A DNA stretch of 64,000 nt from Inhella proteolytica (GTDB lineage: Bacteria; Pseudomonadota; Gammaproteobacteria; Burkholderiales; Burkholderiaceae_C). The position numbers and the translations under genes were made by a program. Location of the stretch: contig NZ_JAEDAK010000001.1 in NCBI RefSeq assembly GCF_016093275.1, forward strand, positions 248,001 to 312,000. Direction: 5' to 3'. Each line of letters begins with the position of its first letter. Within the stretch, counting starts at the first letter, position 1. This document shows positions 13,730-22,206 of this stretch, piece by piece. The notes under the pieces are model-generated. The model saw nothing but the letters and a program-made list of their open reading frames with translations. It was not told the DNA's origin and did not search any database.

Positions 13730-14301
13730 CAGGCCTCGTCCTCGGCCTCGGGCTGCTCCTTCAGGAACTGGAACAGCTCGCGGAAGCCCCGGCCGCTGCG
13801 GGCCTCGGGGTTGGCGGATGCATCCTTGCGCGCCGAACGCACCAGGCTGCGCAGCTGCTGCACATCCACGCCCGGGTGCTGCTCAATGTAGGTCTGCAGG
13901 GCCTCATCGCTGTCGATCAGCTGGGTGCGCACATGCTCCAGCTTGTGCAGGCGCAACTGGTCCTGCGCGTGCCCCAGCCGGAAGGCCGCCACGGCTTCGT
14001 GCAGCGGCTCGGCCTCGACACCCCGCATCAGCTTGCCGATGTACTGCAGCTGGCGGCGCTTGGCGCCGTGGGCGGTGATCTTCTTGGCGTCGCGCAGGGC
14101 GAAGCGCAGGGTTTCGGGCATTTCGAGCGCGTTCAGCCGGCTGTCGGGCAGGGTCAGCAGGTCTTCGCCAAGCTTTTGCAGCGCATCGGACTCGCGCTTG
14201 AGCTGGGTGCGGCTGGGGCCGTACTCATCGCTGTCGGCGTCGTGCTGCAGGTGCGAGAGCGGGCCCGGGCGAGGGCGCTTGGGGCGGTCATTGAAGGACA
14301 T
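13729..14301 (-). CDS. darP: ribosome-associated protein DarP (YjgA family)
   Basis: Small cytoplasmic protein of the YjgA/DUF615 family, linked to late 50S ribosomal subunit assembly. The start is ATG 14301 (MSFNDRPKRPRPG), giving 190 aa; the longer frame upstream is not family-like. Motifs: SRTQLKRESDALQKLGEDLL, LPDSRLNALEMPETLR and KRRQLQYIGKLMR. It diverges from pmbA with a 52-bp gap, the same neighbour pair as in E. coli. Confidence 0.93.
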   Translation of the reverse strand: MSFNDRPKRPRPGPLSHLQHDADSDEYGPSRTQLKRESDALQKLGEDLLTLPDSRLNALEMPETLRFALRDAKKITAHGAKRRQLQYIGKLMRGVEAEPLHEAVAAFRLGHAQDQLRLHKLEHVRTQLIDSDEALQTYIEQHPGVDVQQLRSLVRSARKDASANPEARSGRGFRELFQFLKEQPEAEDEA

Positions 14302-14353
14302 CGCCTCATCATAATGAGCGCCCCTGTTTCCTGGCCCTGTGCCGGCCCCATCC

Positions 14354-15715
14354 ATGAGCACCCCAGCCCAAGGCTTTGCCCATTCGCGTGACGAGTTCCA
14401 GGACCTCGTGGAGCGCACCCTGCAACTGGCGCGCGAACGCGGCGCCAGCGACGCGGCGGCCGAGGTCAGCGAGGGCGCGGGCCTGTCGGTCTCGGCGCGC
14501 CTGGGCAAGCTGGAGAACGTCGAGCGCAACCGCGACAAATCGCTCGGGGTCACCGTCTTCCTGGGCCAGCGCCGCGGCCATGCCAGCACCTCGGACTTTT
14601 CCGACAAGGCCCTGGCCGACACCGTGCAGGCCGCCTACGACATCGCCCGCTTCACCGCCGAGGATCCGGCCGCCGGCCTGCCCGATGCGGAGGATCTGCT
14701 GCTCGAACCCGCGCCCGATCTGGACCTGTTCCATCCCTGGGCCCTCGATGCCAGCCAGGCCTGCGAGCTGGCGCTGCGCTGCGAAGCCGCCGCCTTGGCC
14801 ACCGACCGGCGCATCAGCAACAGCGAAGGCGCGGCCGTGTCGGCCCAGCAGTCGCACTTCTTCGCCGGCAACAGCCGCGGCTTTCGCGGCGGCTACGCCA
14901 GCAGCCGTCATTCGATCTCCGTTGCCCCTATCGCCGGCCGTGGCGCCGACATGCAGCGCGATGCCTGGTACAGCTCGGAGCGCAGTGCCGCCGACCTGGC
15001 GGCGCCCGAGTCCGTCGGGCGCTATGCGGCCGAGCGTGCGCTCTCACGCCTGAAGGCGCGCAAGGTCGCCACGGCCGAGGTGCCGGTGCTGTTCGAGAAC
15101 ACCGTGGCAGCCGGCTTGCTGGGGGCCCTGGTGCAGGCAACCAGCGGCGGCGCGCTCTACCGCAAGGCCAGCTTTCTGGTGGACAGCCTGGGCCAGCCGG
15201 TGCTGGGCTCGCACATCGACATCGACGAGGACCCGCTGCTTCCGCGCGGCAAGGGCAGCTCGGCCTTCGATGACGAAGGCGTGCGCACGCAGGCACGCAG
15301 CGTGGTGCAAGGCGGGGTGCTGCAGGGCTACTTCCTGTCTAGCTACTCGGCGCGCAAGCTGGGGCTCAAGACCACCGGCCATGCCGGTGGTTCGCACAAC
15401 CTGGTGATGAAGAGCCGCTGCACGGCCGCCGGGGATGATCTGCCGACCCTGATCCGACGCATGCAGCGGGGCCTGTTCGTCACCGAGCTGATGGGGCAGG
15501 GCGTCAACTACGTGACGGGCGATTACTCGCGCGGCGCCAGCGGCTACTGGGTGGAGAACGGCGAGATCGCCTTCCCGGTGCAGGAGGTGACGATCGCCGG
15601 CAATCTGCGCCAGATGTTCCAGGACATCGTGGCGATCGGTACCGACCGCTACACGCTCGGCACGAAGACCGTGGGCTCCGTGCTGGTCTCGCGCATGAAG
15701 CTGGCGGGCTCCTGA
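14354..15715 (+). CDS. pmbA: metalloprotease PmbA (TldE)
   Basis: Partner of TldD in a heterodimeric zinc protease that trims peptides such as microcin B17 and CcdA. The 453-aa product starts at ATG 14354 (MSTPAQGFAHSRDEF). Motifs: LEVSEGAG-type N-domain, GKLENVERNRDKSLGVTVF, LGSHIDIDEDP, RGKGSSAFDDEG, and the C-terminal NYVTGDYSRGASGYWVENG. tldD is not in this window. Confidence 0.95.
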   Translation: MSTPAQGFAHSRDEFQDLVERTLQLARERGASDAAAEVSEGAGLSVSARLGKLENVERNRDKSLGVTVFLGQRRGHASTSDFSDKALADTVQAAYDIARFTAEDPAAGLPDAEDLLLEPAPDLDLFHPWALDASQACELALRCEAAALATDRRISNSEGAAVSAQQSHFFAGNSRGFRGGYASSRHSISVAPIAGRGADMQRDAWYSSERSAADLAAPESVGRYAAERALSRLKARKVATAEVPVLFENTVAAGLLGALVQATSGGALYRKASFLVDSLGQPVLGSHIDIDEDPLLPRGKGSSAFDDEGVRTQARSVVQGGVLQGYFLSSYSARKLGLKTTGHAGGSHNLVMKSRCTAAGDDLPTLIRRMQRGLFVTELMGQGVNYVTGDYSRGASGYWVENGEIAFPVQEVTIAGNLRQMFQDIVAIGTDRYTLGTKTVGSVLVSRMKLAGS

Positions 15716-15817
15716 TTCATCGAAGGCTCGCGCCGGGTTTGCCCGCAGAGGGAATTTAGAGGCGACTTCCTAGACTCCGCGGGTCTCAGGTTTTCCCTCA
15801 TTCAAGGAGAGCAATCG

Positions 15818-16903
15818 ATGGAGCGTCGTTCCTTTGTCGGCCAGGCAGGTCTGGCCGGCATCCTGGCCGCGGGCGTGGCCCCGGCTGTGCAAGCCCAAAC
15901 CGTGCTGCGCTGGCGCCTCGCGTCCAGCTTCCCCAAGGCGCTGGACACCATCTATGGCGCCGCCGAAGTCTTTGCCAAGAAGGTGGGCGAGATGTCGGGC
16001 GGCAAGTTCCAGATTTCCGTGCATGCCGGCGGCGAGCTGATGCCCGCTTTCGGCGTGGTGGATGGCGTGCAGAACGCCACCGTGGAGATGGCGCACACGG
16101 CGCCCTATTACTTCTTCGGCAAGGACGAGACCTTTGCCATCGGCTGTGCCATCCCCTTCGGACTGAACAGCCGCCAGATGACGGCCTGGCAGTACGAGGG
16201 CAACGGGCTGAAACTGATGCGCGAGTTCTACGCCAACTACAACATCGTCCATTTCCCGATGGGCAATACCGGCGCGCAGATGGGCGGCTGGTATCGCAAG
16301 GAAATCAAGACGGTCGCCGACGTCAAGGGCCTGAAGATGCGCATCGGCGGCTTTGCCGGCCGTGTGCTGGAGCGCATGGGCGGCGTGCCGCAGAACATTC
16401 CGGGCGGCGAGATCTACCAGGCACTGGAAAAAGGCACCATCGACGCGGCCGAGTGGGTCGGCCCCTACGACGACCTGAAGCTCGGCTTTTTCAAGGTGGC
16501 GCCCTTCTATCACTACCCGGGCTGGTGGGAGGGTGGCCCGCAGCTGGACCTCTACATCAACACCAAGGCTTTCAATGGTCTCTCGGCCGAGTACAAGGCC
16601 ATCGTGGAAGCCGCGGCCGCCTATGCGCACACCGAGATGCAGGCCAAGTACGACGCCCGCAACCCGGCCGCGCTGACGCAGCTGCTGGCCAACAAGACCA
16701 AGCTGGTGCAGATGCCGGTGCCGGTGATGGATCTGGCGTTCCAGGAGTCGATGGGCCTGTACAGCGAGCTGATGGCCAAAAACCCGAACTGGAAGAAGGT
16801 CTACAGCGACTACGCGGCCTTCCGCAAGGAAAGCAACCGCTGGTTCCGCTACACCGAAGCCTTCTTCGACAACTACATGCAGAGCAAGGTCAACAAGCTC
16901 TGA
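15818..16903 (+). CDS. TRAP transporter substrate-binding protein, DctP family
   Basis: Periplasmic binding protein of a tripartite ATP-independent transporter. The 361-aa product has an N-terminal export signal with a twin-arginine-like ERRSFVGQAGLAGILAAG. The mature protein starts near QTVLRWRLASSFPKALDTIYG, followed by GELMPAFGVVDGVQNATVEM and the conserved VKGLKMRIGGFAGRVLERMGG with the carboxylate-binding Arg. It resembles the TakP-type branch (2-oxo acid or related monocarboxylates), but the substrate is inferred only. It converges on the permease genes, which is unusual. Confidence 0.9.
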   Translation: MERRSFVGQAGLAGILAAGVAPAVQAQTVLRWRLASSFPKALDTIYGAAEVFAKKVGEMSGGKFQISVHAGGELMPAFGVVDGVQNATVEMAHTAPYYFFGKDETFAIGCAIPFGLNSRQMTAWQYEGNGLKLMREFYANYNIVHFPMGNTGAQMGGWYRKEIKTVADVKGLKMRIGGFAGRVLERMGGVPQNIPGGEIYQALEKGTIDAAEWVGPYDDLKLGFFKVAPFYHYPGWWEGGPQLDLYINTKAFNGLSAEYKAIVEAAAAYAHTEMQAKYDARNPAALTQLLANKTKLVQMPVPVMDLAFQESMGLYSELMAKNPNWKKVYSDYAAFRKESNRWFRYTEAFFDNYMQSKVNKL

Positions 16904-16924
16904 GGCCGCACCGGCAGCAAATGT

Positions 16925-16952
16925 GACAAGGGGCCCCGCGAGGCCCCTTGTC
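16925..16952. terminator. bidirectional hairpin between dctP and dctM
   Basis: Perfect 11-bp stem GACAAGGGGCC / GGCCCCTTGTC with a 6-base loop, in the 70-bp gap between two converging stop codons. There is no long T-run on either side, but the position and stability fit a shared terminator. Confidence 0.7.
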
Positions 16953-16973
16953 GTTGCAGCGTGGCGCCTCGTC

Positions 16974-18665
16974 TCATTCGGAGGCCGCGCTGGCCGGCGC
17001 CGAGGCGCCACTGTCCTCCTCGATCGGCGGCGGTGCGAACGTGGGTGTGGCCGGCTCCATGTCCTTGTAGATCTGCTCGGTGTCCACGTCCTTGACGTTG
17101 GTAGTCTTGTCGCGGGTGACGAGACCCGGGAAGGCAATGATGAGCGCCACCATCACGATCTGGATCAGCACAAAGGGCACGGCACCCCAGTAGATCTGGC
17201 CGGTGCTGACCTTGGCCACCGTCTGCCCGGTCACGCGATCCTTGTAGTCCTCGGTCGGCGCCACGCTGCGCAGGTAGAACAGCGCAAAGCCGAAGGGCGG
17301 GTGCATGAAAGAGGTCTGCATATTGACCGCCAGCAGCACGCCGAACCAGACCAAGTCGATGCCCAGCTTTTCGGCCACCGGGCCCAGCAGGGGCACGACG
17401 ATGAAGCTGAGCTCAAAGAAGTCCAGGAAGAAGGCCAGCACGAATACCAGCACGTTCACCACGATCAGGAAGCCCAGCTGGCCGCCCGGCAGCGAGGTCA
17501 GCAGGTGTTCCACCCAGCGCGGGCCGTCCACGCCCTGGAAGGCCAGGCTGAAGACGGTCGAGCCGATCAGGATGAAGACCACGAAGCAGCTGAGCTTCAT
17601 GGTCGTGTCCATGGCCTGCTTGAGCAGTGGCAGCTGCAGGCGGCGGCGCGCCAGGGCCATCACCAGGGCGCCCACGGCGCCCATGGCGCCACCTTCCGTC
17701 GGCGTGGCGATACCGAGGAAGATCGTACCCAGCACCAGGAAGATCAGCGCCAGCGGCGGGATCAGCACGAAGGTCACCCGCTCGGCCATGCGCGACAGCA
17801 GCCCGAGCTTGAACAGCCGGTTCAGCACGGCGAGCGAGAACGCCACCGCGACGCCCACGCACATGGACAGCACGATGGTCTCGTCCAGCGGAGCTTCGGC
17901 CGGGCGCTGCTTCGCAAACAGCACGGCCAGCGCCACCGTGAGCAGCACCAGCACGCCCAGCGAACGCAGGCCGCTGGCGCCGCTGTCCTCGCGAATGGTG
18001 CGGGCGCTCAGGGGCAGGGCGGGCGCCCAGGCCGGCCGCCACAGTGTGACGAGCAGCACGAAGCCGACATAGAGCGCCGTGAGCACGAAGCCCGGGATGA
18101 AGGCGCCCTTGTACAGATCGCCGACCGAGCGCCCGAGCTGGTCGGCCAAGATGATCAGCACCAGCGAGGGCGGGATGATCTGCGCCAGCGTGCCCGAGGC
18201 GGCGATCACGCCCGAGGCAATCCGACGGTCGTAGCCGTAGCGCAGCATGATGGGCAGCGAGATCAGGCCCATCGAGATCACCGATGCCGCAACCACGCCG
18301 GTCGTGGCCGCCAGCATGGCTCCCACCAGGATCACTGCAAAGGCCAGACCGCCGCGTACCGGTCCGAACAGCTGGCCGATCGTGTCGAGCAGGTCCTCCG
18401 CCATGCCGGAGCGTTCCAGGATCAGCCCCATGAAGGTGAAGAAGGGGATCGCCAGCAGGGTCTCGTTCTTCATGATGCCGAAGATGCGCAGCGGCAGCGC
18501 ATGCATCAGCTGCTCCAGGCCGGGCACGCCCAGGGCCACGCCCAGGTAGCCGAAGAACAGACCGCAGGCCGCCAGCGAGAAGGCGACCGAAAAGCCCATC
18601 AGCAGGAACAGGATCAGCCCACCGAACATGATGGGCGCGAGGTTGGCGACGATGAACTCGTTCAT
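16974..18665 (-). CDS. TRAP transporter large permease, DctM family
   Basis: Inner-membrane transport subunit of 563 aa, with many hydrophobic helices throughout. Recognisable segments: APIMFGGLILFLLMGFSVAF, a NETLLAIPFFTFMGLILERSG motif, GAMLAATTGVVAASVISMG, IIPPSLVLIILADQLG, and late NMQTSFMHPPFGFALFYLR. Typical DctM proteins have about 430 residues. Here there is an extra middle segment (about residues 200-300, with two more helices) and a charged C-terminal tail with PAPA/SASA-like low complexity. This is the large-M form seen in TakM-like systems. The start codon overlaps the dctQ stop by 4 bp. Confidence 0.93.
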   Translation of the reverse strand: MNEFIVANLAPIMFGGLILFLLMGFSVAFSLAACGLFFGYLGVALGVPGLEQLMHALPLRIFGIMKNETLLAIPFFTFMGLILERSGMAEDLLDTIGQLFGPVRGGLAFAVILVGAMLAATTGVVAASVISMGLISLPIMLRYGYDRRIASGVIAASGTLAQIIPPSLVLIILADQLGRSVGDLYKGAFIPGFVLTALYVGFVLLVTLWRPAWAPALPLSARTIREDSGASGLRSLGVLVLLTVALAVLFAKQRPAEAPLDETIVLSMCVGVAVAFSLAVLNRLFKLGLLSRMAERVTFVLIPPLALIFLVLGTIFLGIATPTEGGAMGAVGALVMALARRRLQLPLLKQAMDTTMKLSCFVVFILIGSTVFSLAFQGVDGPRWVEHLLTSLPGGQLGFLIVVNVLVFVLAFFLDFFELSFIVVPLLGPVAEKLGIDLVWFGVLLAVNMQTSFMHPPFGFALFYLRSVAPTEDYKDRVTGQTVAKVSTGQIYWGAVPFVLIQIVMVALIIAFPGLVTRDKTTNVKDVDTEQIYKDMEPATPTFAPPPIEEDSGASAPASAASE

Positions 18666-19252
18666 GCGGCGCTCCCACTTTGCTTGCGAATCGCCTCGGC
18701 CAGTTCCTCTTCGGCGGTCTTGGCCTGCTGGCGTGCGCTCGGGTCAGGGGCACGGCCGGCGAGGAAGGCCAGCCGCTTGACCACTTCGGAAAGCCCCTGC
18801 AGGCCCAGCAGCGCCATGCCCACTGGCAGCAGCGCATACACCGGCCAGCGGATCAGGCCGCCGGCGTTCTCGCTCACCTCGCCCGACACGAAGGCCTTGT
18901 GAACTTCAGGCCAGGACAGTGCGCTCACATAGACCACGAAGGGCAGCAGGAACACCAGCAAGCCGAAGATTTCGACCTTCACCTGCGTGCGGCGCGGGAA
19001 GCGGCCCAGCACCACGTCAATCTTGACGTGCTCGTTGCGCAGCAGGGTGTAGGCCGAGGCCAGCAGGAAGATGGCGGCGAATAGATACCACTGGATCTCG
19101 AGAAAGGCGTTCGAGCTGTTGCTGAACACCTTGCGCACGATGGCGTTGCCCGCGCTGATCAGCACCATCAGCAGCACCAGCCAGGACAGCCAACGCCCCA
19201 CCCAGGCATTCAGGGCGTCGACGCCCTGCGAGAACTTCAGCAATCCATTCAT
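18662..19252 (-). CDS. TRAP transporter small permease, DctQ family
   Basis: Small membrane subunit (196 aa) with four predicted helices: VGRWLSWLVLLMVLISAGNAI, the WYLFAAIFLLASAYTLL segment followed by NEHVKIDVV, FGLLVFLLPFVVYVSAL, and WPVYALLPVGMALLGLQGLSE. The NEHVKIDV motif is characteristic of DctQ. A cytoplasmic tail with charged residues follows. The ATGA overlap with dctM shows a two-gene operon. The gap upstream to the DUF442 gene holds an 11-bp hairpin (19289-19314, one mismatch) without T-run. Confidence 0.92.
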   Translation of the reverse strand: MNGLLKFSQGVDALNAWVGRWLSWLVLLMVLISAGNAIVRKVFSNSSNAFLEIQWYLFAAIFLLASAYTLLRNEHVKIDVVLGRFPRRTQVKVEIFGLLVFLLPFVVYVSALSWPEVHKAFVSGEVSENAGGLIRWPVYALLPVGMALLGLQGLSEVVKRLAFLAGRAPDPSARQQAKTAEEELAEAIRKQSGSAA

Positions 19253-19332
19253 GCGAACCCCACTGAGAGGGGCCCGACTGTACGGAGCGGGGCCGCGGCG
19301 ACGGCCGCGACCCCACTAGGGATTGCCCGCGT

Positions 19333-19677
19333 TCAACCGAGCTGGCAAGCCTGGGCGTACAGGTTGGCGGAGCGCGCGCCCGAGCGGCAGAACATCAGCA
19401 AGGGGCGCGGCAGATCCTTCAGCAGTTCGGCCATGGCCGCCACCTGCTCCGGCGTCTGGAAGCCGCCCGACACCGGGAGGTAGCGGTACTCCAGCCCGGC
19501 GGCCCGGGCGGCCGTCTCGATGTCGGCCTGGGCGGGTTGATCCGGGCCATGCTCGAAATCAGGGCGGTTGTTGACGACGCTGCGGAAGCCCATACCGGCG
19601 AGTTCGCCCATGTGCTCGGGGGCAAGCTGCGGTGCCACGCAGACGTCGGCGGCAATCTGGCGGATCTGGATGCTCAT
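19333..19677 (-). CDS. TIGR01244/DUF442 phosphatase-like sulfur transferase family protein
   Basis: Small cytoplasmic protein (114 aa from ATG 19677; a TTG at 19686 would add three residues). It has the family pattern QIAADVCVAPQLAPEHMGEL, GFRSVVNNRPDFEHGPDQP, and the active-site loop LLMFCRSGARSANLYAQA, a dual-specificity-phosphatase-like Cys-x4-Arg. Related domains occur fused to beta-lactamase-like sulfur oxidation proteins. The substrate is unknown. It overlaps or abuts yqeY and is probably co-transcribed with it. Confidence 0.87.
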   Translation of the reverse strand: MSIQIRQIAADVCVAPQLAPEHMGELAGMGFRSVVNNRPDFEHGPDQPAQADIETAARAAGLEYRYLPVSGGFQTPEQVAAMAELLKDLPRPLLMFCRSGARSANLYAQACQLG

Positions 19678-19682
19678 GGCCT

Positions 19683-20129
19683 TCAACCCGCCAGGGCCTG
19701 CTTGACGGCGGCGGAGGCCTGGCTCATGTCCGCCTTGCCGGCCAGACGGGCCTTGACGGCGCCCATCACCTTGCCCATGTCGGCCGGGCCGCTGGCGCCC
19801 AGCTCCGCCACGATGGCCTTGACTTCCGCGAGCAGGGCTTCGGCGGAGAGGCGCTCGGGCAGGTAAACCTGCAGCACCGCCACTTCGGCCTCTTCCTTGC
19901 TGGCTAGATCCTCACGGCCGGCGCCACGGAACTGTTCCATGGCGTCCTTGCGCTGCTTGATCAGCTTGTCGACGATGGCTACCAGGGCGGTGTCGTCCAC
20001 CACCACGCGTTCATCCACTTCCTTTTGCTTGACGGCGGCCAGCAGCATGCGGATGGTGCCCAGGCGCTCGGTGTCCTTGGCGCGCATGGCGGTTTTCATG
20101 TCTTCGGTGATGCGGTCTTTGAGGCTCAT
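19683..20129 (-). CDS. GatB/YqeY domain-containing protein
   Basis: A 148-aa protein homologous to the tRNA-binding C-terminal domain of GatB, found alone downstream of rpsU in many bacteria. Motifs: MSLKDRITEDMKTAMRAKD, LGTIRMLLAAVKQKEVDERV, LVAIVDKLIKQRKDAMEQF, and SGPADMGKVMGAVKARLAGKAD. It may aid tRNA amidotransferase or tRNA quality control; the function is not established. It lies 106 bp after rpsU but beyond a strong terminator. Confidence 0.93.
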   Translation of the reverse strand: MSLKDRITEDMKTAMRAKDTERLGTIRMLLAAVKQKEVDERVVVDDTALVAIVDKLIKQRKDAMEQFRGAGREDLASKEEAEVAVLQVYLPERLSAEALLAEVKAIVAELGASGPADMGKVMGAVKARLAGKADMSQASAAVKQALAG

Positions 20130-20150
20130 CGTCGGTAATGCGGCGGGGGT

Positions 20151-20190
20151 GAAAACAAAACGGCCCGCGACACCAGGTGGCGCGGGCCGT
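20151..20190 (-). terminator. intrinsic terminator after rpsU
   Basis: On the minus strand, a 10-bp stem ACGGCCCGCG / CGCGGGCCGT with an inner CACC/GGTG pair is followed by TTTTGTTTTC. It is 46 bp downstream of the rpsU stop. A textbook intrinsic terminator separating rpsU from yqeY. Confidence 0.88.
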
Positions 20191-20235
20191 CAGGGCAGGG
20201 CGTCGAAGCGAGCCCGGGCCGGTGATCGTTGCCGA

Positions 20236-20448
20236 TCAGTACATGCGCTTGGGCAGCTGCATGCTGCGCACGCGCTTGTAGTGGCGCTTGACGGCGGCAG
20301 CCTTCTTGCGCTTGCGCTCGGCCGTGGGTTTCTCAAAGAATTCACGGGCGCGCAGGTCGGTCAGCAGACCGAGCTTTTCGATGGTGCGCTTGAAGCGACG
20401 CAGGGCAACGTCGAACGGCTCGTTTTCTTTGACGCGGATGGTGGTCAT
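20236..20448 (-). CDS. rpsU: 30S ribosomal protein S21
   Basis: Component of the 30S subunit near the anti-Shine-Dalgarno end of 16S rRNA. The 70-aa product starts [19 protein letters not shown] and has the basic [34 protein letters not shown] core. A GGAAGCTTCC palindrome lies in its ribosome-binding region. It has a strong terminator and about 170-200 bp of leader. Confidence 0.98.
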   Translation of the reverse strand: MTTIRVKENEPFDVALRRFKRTIEKLGLLTDLRAREFFEKPTAERKRKKAAAVKRHYKRVRSMQLPKRMY

Positions 20449-20626
20449 GTGGGGAAGCTTCCTTCGGTTTCGCTCGGTGTTCGTGGCGGGTGTGCAGGGC
20501 TGGCTAGTTGGCGAACTGTCTTGCGAACTGTTTCACCGGTGCTCCGGGGTCCGGACCTGAGTACCGGCTGCCCTTTGCATACCTTGTGCCGACAAATCGA
20601 CGCGGGGTTTGCTAGCAAAGCGCGCG

Positions 20627-20632
20627 AGTATA
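20627..20632 (-). promoter_or_regulatory. candidate -10 element for rpsU
   Basis: Minus-strand TCGTATATACTCGC contains TATACT, about 180 bp before the rpsU ATG and immediately after the stop of the upstream unknown gene. No convincing -35. If used, rpsU has a long leader (20449-20620) in which GCGAACTGT is repeated (GGCGAACTGT and TGCGAACTGT). Confidence 0.35.
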
Positions 20633-20648
20633 TACGAATCTTTTCGAC

Positions 20649-21146
20649 TTACTGTGCGGCGCTCTCGGGTTGCGCCAGCTCGGCGGCTTTCATGGCTTCC
20701 AGTTCGGCGGTCTGCGCGGTGTGCAGGCAGTTGTCCGCCAGGCGCTGACCCAGCTTGGCATTCATCAGCATCGACTTGATCGGCACCTGCAGCCAGACCA
20801 GGCCCGCCTTGGCGTTTTCCAGGCGAATGACGCCGGTGCTGGTGGGTTGCGGCGTCAGGATGTGCTGCTGCTTGCCCAGGGTCAGCATGAAGCGGCCGGC
20901 CAGGCTGGGGTGGGGGGCGACCCGAACGCTGCGGCCGAACTCGCACTGCGAGTCACCCACGAGCACGCGTGGCACCACTGCCATGCGCTCGTCGTCCAGG
21001 GTTTCCGGCTCGGGCGGCTCCACGGGCAACGCGGGCTTGGCCTTGCTGACCTTCTTGATCGGCTTGGGTGGCGTGGGGTTTGCGTGGGCGGGCGCAAAGG
21101 CCAGGCAGATGGCCGAGCAAGAGGCCGCAAGCAGAAGCGTGCGCAT
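20649..21146 (-). CDS. secreted hypothetical protein
   Basis: Not recognised. From ATG 21146 it encodes 165 aa: a signal peptide (MRTLLLAASCSAICLAFAPAHA), a Pro/Lys-rich linker with TPPKPIKKVSKAKPALPVEPPE, then a compact domain with VPRVLVGDSQCEFGRSVRV, PSLAGRFMLTLGKQQHIL and VWLQVPIKSMLMNAKLGQRLADNC, and an Ala/Glu-rich tail. The two ectodomain cysteines (QCEF and DNCL) could pair. The longer frame to 22079 is an out-of-frame shadow of the CitE-like gene. It lies 17 bp downstream of that gene on the same strand. Confidence 0.75.
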   Translation of the reverse strand: MRTLLLAASCSAICLAFAPAHANPTPPKPIKKVSKAKPALPVEPPEPETLDDERMAVVPRVLVGDSQCEFGRSVRVAPHPSLAGRFMLTLGKQQHILTPQPTSTGVIRLENAKAGLVWLQVPIKSMLMNAKLGQRLADNCLHTAQTAELEAMKAAELAQPESAAQ

Positions 21147-21163
21147 CGGAGGTTTCCGCGGAG

Positions 21164-22147
21164 TCAGGCTGCGATTGTCGCGCCGAAGTAACGCAGGCGC
21201 ACCTCCGCTGGCAGGTCCTGGCCAGTGCGCTGGGCGCGCTCCAGCAGGCTCCAGAAAAGCCGGTAGCTGGCGCGGTCGTGCAACTGGTCGCGGTGCCGAA
21301 TCGGGCCCCATCCCGCGGCCTGGGCGGCGTCGAGGATCTCGATGGCCTCGTCCACCTCGGCTGTACTGGGGGCGAAGGCCTCCAGGATGGGCTCGATCTG
21401 ATCGGGGTGGATGCTCCACATGCGCGTGTAGCCGAACTCGCGCGCGGCGCGCCGCGCCGCTTCCTGCAGGCGCGAGCGCGAGCGCAGTTCGGTGACGACG
21501 CAATGCGAGGGCACGATGCCATGGCCGTGACAGGCCGCGGCAATGGCCAGCTTGGCTTGCCGCACCAAGGGGTGGTCGAACTGCCCGTCCAGCGTCAGCG
21601 CCTCGCGCGGAATGGCGCCGTGGTGGGCGGAGACGAAATCCATCAGGCCGAATGAGAGGGACTGCAGCGCCGGATGGGCGGCGATGGCCTCGACCTCGCG
21701 CAGGCCGCCGTGGGTTTCGATCAGTGCCTGCAGCGGCGGCGCCGACCGCGTTCCCCACGCAGCCCGAACCGCCGCTGCGCCGCGTACCAGTTGAGCGTGC
21801 GACTCGATCTTGGGCAGCATCAGGTAGGCCGGTGCCACCGGAGCGGCGGCCAAGGCCTGCAGCTCCAGCTCGAAGGCCGGGTGATCCACCGGGTGTACAC
21901 GCACGCCCACGCGGCCATGGCGGTTCTCCGGGCTGGCCAGCAGCTCGGCCACCAACTGCACATGCTCGGTCTCGGCGCCCACCACGGCGCCGTCCTCGCA
22001 GTCCAGCGTGACGTCGAACACCGGACCGCGCGCGGCCTGCAAGGCCAGGCTCTTGCGCATCAGCTTCTCGATGCCGCAATAGTGGTCCACCACCGGCAGG
22101 CTCAGGGGCTGGGTTTCACCGGCAAAGAGGGCGAGGCGTGGGTGCAT
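21164..22147 (-). CDS. CoA ester lyase, HpcH/HpaI aldolase/CitE family
   Basis: Mg-dependent TIM-barrel lyase acting on acyl-CoA esters such as malyl-CoA or citramalyl-CoA. From ATG 22147 it has 327 aa with the metal-site VFDVTLDCEDGAVVGAE, YLMLPKIES, LIETHGGLREVEAIA and SFGLMDFVSAHHG motifs, plus a C-terminal WSIHPDQIEPILEAF lid segment. The position next to mdh is consistent with a C4-dicarboxylate role. The exact substrate cannot be read from sequence. Confidence 0.88.
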   Translation of the reverse strand: MHPRLALFAGETQPLSLPVVDHYCGIEKLMRKSLALQAARGPVFDVTLDCEDGAVVGAETEHVQLVAELLASPENRHGRVGVRVHPVDHPAFELELQALAAAPVAPAYLMLPKIESHAQLVRGAAAVRAAWGTRSAPPLQALIETHGGLREVEAIAAHPALQSLSFGLMDFVSAHHGAIPREALTLDGQFDHPLVRQAKLAIAAACHGHGIVPSHCVVTELRSRSRLQEAARRAAREFGYTRMWSIHPDQIEPILEAFAPSTAEVDEAIEILDAAQAAGWGPIRHRDQLHDRASYRLFWSLLERAQRTGQDLPAEVRLRYFGATIAA

Positions 22148-22156
22148 GGCAGGGGT

Positions 22157-22187
22157 GAAAAGCAAAAGGGCCGGTCGAAACCGGCCC
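22157..22187 (-). terminator. intrinsic terminator after mdh
   Basis: Minus-strand stem GGGCCGGT-ttcg-ACCGGCCC followed by TTTTGCTTTTC, 20 bp after the mdh stop and just before the CitE-like gene's ATG. Strong stem with a stable TTCG tetraloop. Confidence 0.9.
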
Positions 22188-22206
22188 CGGGTCGAGTCAG
22201 GCTGGC

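Noticed and set aside
19289-19314. GC-rich 11-bp hairpin before dctQ
   Set aside because: There is one mismatch and no T-run on either strand, so it is not called as a terminator.
20649-22079. A 476-residue frame covering the secreted unknown and the lyase
   Set aside because: The upstream part is out of frame with the CitE-like gene, which has all family motifs. Only the part from 21146 has a start and signal peptide.
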